DNA from: Tamilnaduibacter salinus
Lineage (GTDB): Bacteria; Pseudomonadota; Gammaproteobacteria; Pseudomonadales; Oleiphilaceae
Direction of reading: 5' to 3'
DNA: 64,000 nucleotides
NCBI RefSeq assembly: GCF_003096655.1
Contig: NZ_QEKQ01000001.1
Coordinates: 1-64,000 of the forward strand
Shown here: piece after piece, positions 59,754-64,000 of the stretch
How positions within the stretch are numbered: position 1 is the first letter of the stretch
How the letters are laid out: each line of letters opens with the position of its first letter
Program-made: the position numbers and the translations under genes
Notes under the pieces: model-generated
The model's input: the letters and a program-made list of their open reading frames with translations, nothing else
Told to the model about the DNA's origin: nothing
Databases searched by the model: none

Positions 59754-60224
59754 ATGCGCCTGAAGCTGATCTGTGTGGGGCAGAAGATGCCCGGATGGGT
59801 CAATGAGGGCTATCGTGAATACGCCCGGCGTTTTCCGGCTGGCCTGGACCTGGTGCTGACCGAAGTGAACCTGCCGGGCCGGGGAAAGAACCCGGACATT
59901 GACCGGCTGGTTCGGCGCGAAGGGGAAGCCCAGTTGGCGGCTTTGTCCCCGTCCGATCATGTGATTGCTCTGGAGGTGGAGGGGCGCGCCTGGTCGACGC
60001 AAAAGCTCGCGAGTCGCCTGGAGGACTGGCAGATGGCCGGGCAGGACGTGGCATTCCTCGTCGGAGGGCCGGACGGCCTGGCGCCGGCGTGTCGGGAGCG
60101 TGCGGATCAGCTCTGGTCACTGTCGCCGCTGACCTTGCCACACCCGCTGGTCCGCGTGGTGGTCGCTGAGCAGCTCTACCGGGCCTGGGCAATCACCCGG
60201 AATCATCCATACCATCGAGCCTAG
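59754..60224 (+). CDS. rlmH: 23S rRNA (pseudouridine-1915 N3)-methyltransferase
   Basis: A 156-residue SPOUT methyltransferase, the size of E. coli RlmH (155). Motifs: MRLKLICVGQKMPGWVNEGYREYARR start (in part), VALEVEGRAWST-like ALEVEGRAWSTQKLA, FLVGGPDGL and the C-terminal YRAWAITRNHPYHRA. It methylates helix 69 of 23S rRNA. The order rsfS-rlmH-mrdA-rodA is classical. Confidence 0.97.
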   Translation: MRLKLICVGQKMPGWVNEGYREYARRFPAGLDLVLTEVNLPGRGKNPDIDRLVRREGEAQLAALSPSDHVIALEVEGRAWSTQKLASRLEDWQMAGQDVAFLVGGPDGLAPACRERADQLWSLSPLTLPHPLVRVVVAEQLYRAWAITRNHPYHRA

Positions 60225-60235
60225 AGAGTCCAGCC

Positions 60236-62140
60236 ATGGCCTGGGGCGAATTCAAGGACATTCACGCCGAACGCCGCTTGTTCCAGCGTCGCATCGCCAT
60301 TGCGTTGGTCGTGGTGCTGGTCCTGTTCGGCGTGCTGGCCGCGCGGCTGTACTATCTCCAGGTCTTCCAGCACGATACCTTTACCACCCTGTCTGAGAAG
60401 AATCGGGTCCAGGTCCGGCCTGTTGCGCCGCCACGTGGACTGATCCATGACCGTAATGGGGTGCTTCTGGCCGAGAATCGGCCGGTGTTCCGGGTAACCT
60501 TGGTGCCCGAGAGAATCGACGACATGACAGAGACGCTGGAACGGCTTCGGGATGTCCTGTCTGTTACCGAAGACGATCTCCAGCGCTTTCGCGACCGGCT
60601 GCAGGAGTACCGCCGTCCGTTCTCTCCCGTACCGCTGTTGTACGATCTCAGCAAGGACGAGATGGCCCGCATGGCGGTCAACCGGCATGAATTCCCCGGT
60701 GTGGAAGTGGAAGCGGAGCTGGTGCGTTACTACCCCCACAGCCGCATTACCGCCCATGCGCTCGGGTATGTGGGACGGATCAATAAGGAAGAGATGCAGT
60801 CGGTGGACGCGGTGGACTATGCGGGGACCAACTACATCGGCAAGTCGGGTGTGGAGCAGTTTTACGAGGATCTGCTGCATGGCTCGGTGGGCTACGAGCA
60901 CGTGGAGACCAATGCCCGTGGGCGCACACTGCGTGTTCTGGAGGAAGAACCGCCCGAGCCTGGGCGCGACCTGACCCTGAGCCTTGATATCCGTCTCCAG
61001 AAGAAGGCTTTTGAGCTGCTTGGTGACAATCGAGGCGCGGTGGTGGCGCTGGATCCGGACACGGGCGGCATTCTGGCGCTGGCCAGCAAGCCGGGGTTTG
61101 ATGCCAATCAGTTTGTGACCGGGATTGGCGTCAAAGCGTACCGGTCGCTGAGCCAGTCGCCGGACAAGCCTCTGTTCAACCGGGCGCTGCGCGGGCAGTA
61201 TCCACCGGGGTCGACCATCAAGCCGATGCTGGCCATCGCGGCTCTCGACAGCAACGCCACCACGCGTGAGAAAACCATCTGGGACCCCGGTTACTTCAAG
61301 CTCAAGGAAAGTGGGCGCCGTTACCGTGACTGGAAGCGAACCGGTCATGGCTGGACCGACCTCAACAGCGCCATTGCAGAGTCCTGCGATGTGTACTTCT
61401 ACCAAATGGGCGTTGAGATGGGCGTGGACACGATGCATGACTACCTGGCCCGTTTTGGGCTGGGGGTCAACACGGCCCTTGATATTCCCGGTGCCCGGTC
61501 CGGACTGTTGCCATCAGCCGCCTGGAAGCGCGGTGCCCGGGGCGAGCCCTGGTATCCGGGAGACAATGTCAATATGAGCATCGGGCAGGGGTTTATGCTG
61601 GCCACGCCGTTGCAGTTGGCGACGGCCACGGCGGTGGTGGCCAATCGTGGGGAGTGGCAGGCGCCGCATATGCTGAGACAGGTTGAGGGCGAGGTCAGTG
61701 CGGCTTCGGCGCTGCCGGAGAGCGGGCAGCAGGACATTCAGCTGCGTGAGCGTCGGGACTGGCAGTATGTCGTGAAGGCCATGGAAGATGTGGTTCACGG
61801 CGAGAAGGGCACCGCACGCCGGGTCGGCCGGGGAGCGGCCTATCGTTTTGCGGGGAAGACTGGTACCGCCCAGGTGTTCAGCCTCGAAGAGGACGAGGAA
61901 TACAACGAAGAGGAAATTCGTGAGCGGTTGCGGGATCATGCCCTGTTCGTTGGCTTCGCGCCAGTCGATGACCCCGACATTGCGCTTGCCGTGCTGGTGG
62001 AAAATGGCGGCAGTGGTAGTGCTGCGGCGGCTCCCATTGCCCGTTCCCTGTTTGACGCCTGGCTGATGGAACTGCCGCATGGTGATGCTGAGAAGGCGGT
62101 CGTCGCCGGCTCCGACACGGAGGTGGCCAGCGATGGCTGA
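60236..62140 (+). CDS. mrdA: Penicillin-binding protein 2, elongasome transpeptidase
   Basis: A 634-residue class B PBP. One N-terminal anchor helix (about residues 22-42) is followed by a dimer domain and the transpeptidase domain, with motifs STIK (serine 326), SCD (383-385) and KTGT (541-544). It cross-links lateral wall peptidoglycan with RodA. An acidic insert EDEEYNEEEIRE follows KTGT. It overlaps rodA by 8 bp. Confidence 0.97.
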   Translation: MAWGEFKDIHAERRLFQRRIAIALVVVLVLFGVLAARLYYLQVFQHDTFTTLSEKNRVQVRPVAPPRGLIHDRNGVLLAENRPVFRVTLVPERIDDMTETLERLRDVLSVTEDDLQRFRDRLQEYRRPFSPVPLLYDLSKDEMARMAVNRHEFPGVEVEAELVRYYPHSRITAHALGYVGRINKEEMQSVDAVDYAGTNYIGKSGVEQFYEDLLHGSVGYEHVETNARGRTLRVLEEEPPEPGRDLTLSLDIRLQKKAFELLGDNRGAVVALDPDTGGILALASKPGFDANQFVTGIGVKAYRSLSQSPDKPLFNRALRGQYPPGSTIKPMLAIAALDSNATTREKTIWDPGYFKLKESGRRYRDWKRTGHGWTDLNSAIAESCDVYFYQMGVEMGVDTMHDYLARFGLGVNTALDIPGARSGLLPSAAWKRGARGEPWYPGDNVNMSIGQGFMLATPLQLATATAVVANRGEWQAPHMLRQVEGEVSAASALPESGQQDIQLRERRDWQYVVKAMEDVVHGEKGTARRVGRGAAYRFAGKTGTAQVFSLEEDEEYNEEEIRERLRDHALFVGFAPVDDPDIALAVLVENGGSGSAAAAPIARSLFDAWLMELPHGDAEKAVVAGSDTEVASDG

Positions 62141-63275
62141 CCGGGACTTCATCCGCCAGATGCCGGAGCAGTCGCTGGGAGGGGAGCGGGGCCTACTCGG
62201 TGCGATTCATCTCGATCCCTGGTTGTTGCTGCTGCTCTCTGTCCTGCTCTGTGCTGGTCTGGTGGTGCTATACAGTGGTGCGGATCAGAATGTGGCCGTC
62301 GTCGAAGCTCAGGGCGTGCGCATCGGCATCGGTTTCCTGATCATGGTGCTGCTGGCGCAGCCCGATCCGGCTTTCTATCGGCGCTGGTCGCCGCTGGTCT
62401 ATATTGCGGGTGTCATGGCCCTGATGGCGGTGCTCATCATGGGCGTGGGCGCCAAAGGGGCCCAGCGTTGGCTGGATCTACCCGGTCTGCCACGGTTCCA
62501 GCCTTCGGAATTCATGAAGCTGGCGGTGCCTGCCATGGCGGCCTGGTACCTGTCGCGCTTCTATCTCCCGCCAAGCCTCTCGCGTCTGATGGTTGCGGTG
62601 GTGCTGGTGTTGGTCCCGATGGTGTTGATCATTCGTCAGCCGGACCTGGGGACGGCATTGTTGGTGGGGGCGGCGGGCCTGGTGGTGGTTTTCTTTGCGG
62701 GCATCAGCTGGAAGCTTGTCGGGGCGTTCCTGGCACTGATCGGTGTCACCGCGCCGGCCCTCTGGTTCTTCGTGATGCGGGAGTATCAGAAGCAGCGGGT
62801 ACTGACCCTGCTGAATCCGGAAAGCGACCCGCTGGGCTCGGGCTGGAACATCATTCAGTCCAAGACGGCCATCGGCTCCGGCGGACTGACGGGCAAAGGC
62901 TGGCTGTCAGGCACTCAGTCCCATCTTGACTTCCTGCCAGAGAGCCACACGGATTTTATCGTTGCCGTTCTCGCCGAGGAGTTCGGTTTCATCGGGGTTC
63001 TGGCTCTGCTGTTCCTGTATCTACTGATCATCGGCCGCTGTTTCTATATCGCCGTCTATGCCCAGGACTCGTTCAGCCGGCTGCTGGCGGGAGCGCTGAC
63101 CATGACGTTTTTCGTCTACGTGTTCGTCAACATTGGTATGGTGAGCGGTATTCTGCCGATTGTCGGTGTTCCGTTACCGCTGGTGAGCTTTGGCGGCACG
63201 TCCATTGTGACCCTGATGGCCGGGTTCGGGGTTCTGATGTCGATTCACACACACCGACGAATGCTCGCCGCCTGA
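62133..63275 (+). CDS. rodA: Rod shape-determining SEDS polymerase RodA
   Basis: A 380-residue SEDS protein with about ten helices. Motifs: GVGAKGAQRWLDL, RFQPSEFMKLAVP, IRQPDLGTAL, GWNIIQSKTAIGSGGLTGKG, LPESHTDFI and GVPLPLVSFGGTSIV. It polymerises glycan strands for cell elongation with PBP2. ATG 62133 is set by GGAGGT at 62119-62124; it lies inside the mrdA end. Confidence 0.97.
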   Translation: MADRDFIRQMPEQSLGGERGLLGAIHLDPWLLLLLSVLLCAGLVVLYSGADQNVAVVEAQGVRIGIGFLIMVLLAQPDPAFYRRWSPLVYIAGVMALMAVLIMGVGAKGAQRWLDLPGLPRFQPSEFMKLAVPAMAAWYLSRFYLPPSLSRLMVAVVLVLVPMVLIIRQPDLGTALLVGAAGLVVVFFAGISWKLVGAFLALIGVTAPALWFFVMREYQKQRVLTLLNPESDPLGSGWNIIQSKTAIGSGGLTGKGWLSGTQSHLDFLPESHTDFIVAVLAEEFGFIGVLALLFLYLLIIGRCFYIAVYAQDSFSRLLAGALTMTFFVYVFVNIGMVSGILPIVGVPLPLVSFGGTSIVTLMAGFGVLMSIHTHRRMLAA

Positions 63276-63373
63276 ATTACCGTCTGTTCAGGTTCTGTCG
63301 CCCGGGTTGTCGGCGTGGTAGCCTTTTGCACCCAGGCCCTGTCGGGCCGTTTTCACCGGAGGAGCCGATCCTG

Positions 63374-64000
63374 ATGCTGCGGTCCTGTTTCCTGTCTGTG
63401 ATGCTCTTAATCGCGCTTTCCCTGCTGTCGGCTGGCACGACGGCGGACTACCGTCAGGATCCGGAGGCGAGGGCCATGGTGGACCGGCTGGTTGCTGAAG
63501 ACGGCCTGGACCGCAATCAGCTCATGGATTGGCTGGGGCAGGCCCGACGACAGGAACAGGTTCTGTCGCTGATCCGCCGCCCCGCCGAGAAGACGCTGAC
63601 CTGGGGCGAGTACCGGTCCATCTTTCTCACCGAGCGCCGGACCCGCCTCGGTCACCGTTTTCTCAATCAACACGAGCAGGCGTTTGCCCGGGCGGAAGAC
63701 GTCTACGGGGTACCCCGTGCCATTGTGGCCGCCATCATTGGCGTTGAAACACGCTATGGCGACGTGATGGGCTCAATCCGGGTGCTGGATGCGCTCGCGA
63801 CGCTCGCCTTTGATTATCCGCCCCGGTCGGACTTTTTCCGTGGCCAGCTGGCGGAGTATTTCCGGCTGGTTCACGAGCAGGATTTCGAGGTCACAGAGCC
63901 CACCGGCTCCTATGCCGGCGCCATGGGCTATGGGCAATTCATACCCGGCAGCTATCGTCATTACGCGCGGGATTTCGATGGCGATGGCGTCGTGGACCTG
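63374..64000 (+). CDS. mltB: Lytic murein transglycosylase B (partial, cut by window end)
   Basis: The first 209 residues are present. A signal peptide (SVMLLIALSLLSAG) has no lipobox cysteine, unlike E. coli MltB, so the protein may be periplasmic and soluble. The SLT domain shows the catalytic glutamate in IIGVETRYGDVMG, RVLDALATLAFDYPPRSDFF and YAGAMGYGQFIPGSYRHYARDFDGDG. It cleaves glycan strands to 1,6-anhydro products. GGAGGAG precedes the start. It follows rodA, as in Pseudomonas. Confidence 0.93.
   Translation, partial: MLRSCFLSVMLLIALSLLSAGTTADYRQDPEARAMVDRLVAEDGLDRNQLMDWLGQARRQEQVLSLIRRPAEKTLTWGEYRSIFLTERRTRLGHRFLNQHEQAFARAEDVYGVPRAIVAAIIGVETRYGDVMGSIRVLDALATLAFDYPPRSDFFRGQLAEYFRLVHEQDFEVTEPTGSYAGAMGYGQFIPGSYRHYARDFDGDGVVDL

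Overview
The window is a GC-rich chromosomal segment of a gammaproteobacterium. It shows the gammaproteobacterial gene orders holD-rimI / prfC / tatD, rplM-rpsI-petABC-sspAB, diaA-yraN-lpoA opposite rsmI, rnpB just before mraZ, a full mra/dcw cluster, lpxC-dciA-M23-secA-argJ-mutT, and rsfS-rlmH-mrdA-rodA-mltB. From memory, the middle block (rplM to mutT) resembles Pseudomonas. The cytochrome bc1 operon indicates a respiring organism. A halophilic or Ectothiorhodospiraceae-like lineage is possible, but no marker in the window settles the genus.

Layout. 1-1648: a complete IS3-family (IS407-like) insertion sequence, flanked on both sides by dense arrays of short GC-rich hairpins without genes. 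1649-5406: holD-like, rimI, prfC, tatD (yjjV type). 5428-6481: rplM-rpsI with a clear promoter and terminator. 6550-9316: petABC. 9371-10498: sspAB. 10518-13354 (minus): diaA, yraN, lpoA. 13545-14402: rsmI. 14455-14851: rnpB with its promoter. 15045-33169: the mra/dcw cluster (mraZ, rsmH, ftsL, ftsI, murE, murF, mraY, murD, ftsW, murG, murC, ddl, ftsQ, ftsA, ftsZ) and lpxC, mostly translationally coupled, preceded by a promoter overlain with a 10-bp-phased array of GTGG boxes that is very likely the MraZ operator. 33179-41217: dciA (minus), an M23 peptidase, secA, argJ, a Nudix-ThiE fusion, moaC, ribA. 41298-46061 (minus): an unknown 4-TM protein, dxs, ispA, xseB and an NRDE protein. 46139-49891: a TauE family permease, lgt, thyA, folA, a thioesterase. 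49948-50800 (minus): two small unknown genes. 50812-53777: an AI-2E/PerM family protein, a secreted peptidoglycan-binding protein and an HDOD protein. 53746-57201 (minus): a coupled trio of two degenerate GGDEF membrane proteins and a DedA-PAP2 fusion. 57387-64000: proA, nadD, rsfS, rlmH, mrdA, rodA and the start of mltB.

Most genes serve growth and envelope construction: peptidoglycan precursor synthesis, septal (FtsI/FtsW) and elongation (PBP2/RodA) synthases, lipid A commitment (LpxC), isoprenoid and undecaprenyl precursors (Dxs, IspA), lipoprotein maturation (Lgt), the LpoA synthase activator, secretion (SecA) and cell-wall turnover (M23, MltB).

I found no defence system, prophage, CRISPR array or biosynthetic cluster. 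The items most worth a second look are the hairpin arrays around the insertion sequence, the phased MraZ operator, the degenerate GGDEF pair coupled to a DedA-PAP2 fusion, a small cysteine-rich protein, and a terminator-like hairpin inside the last codons of an unknown membrane protein gene.
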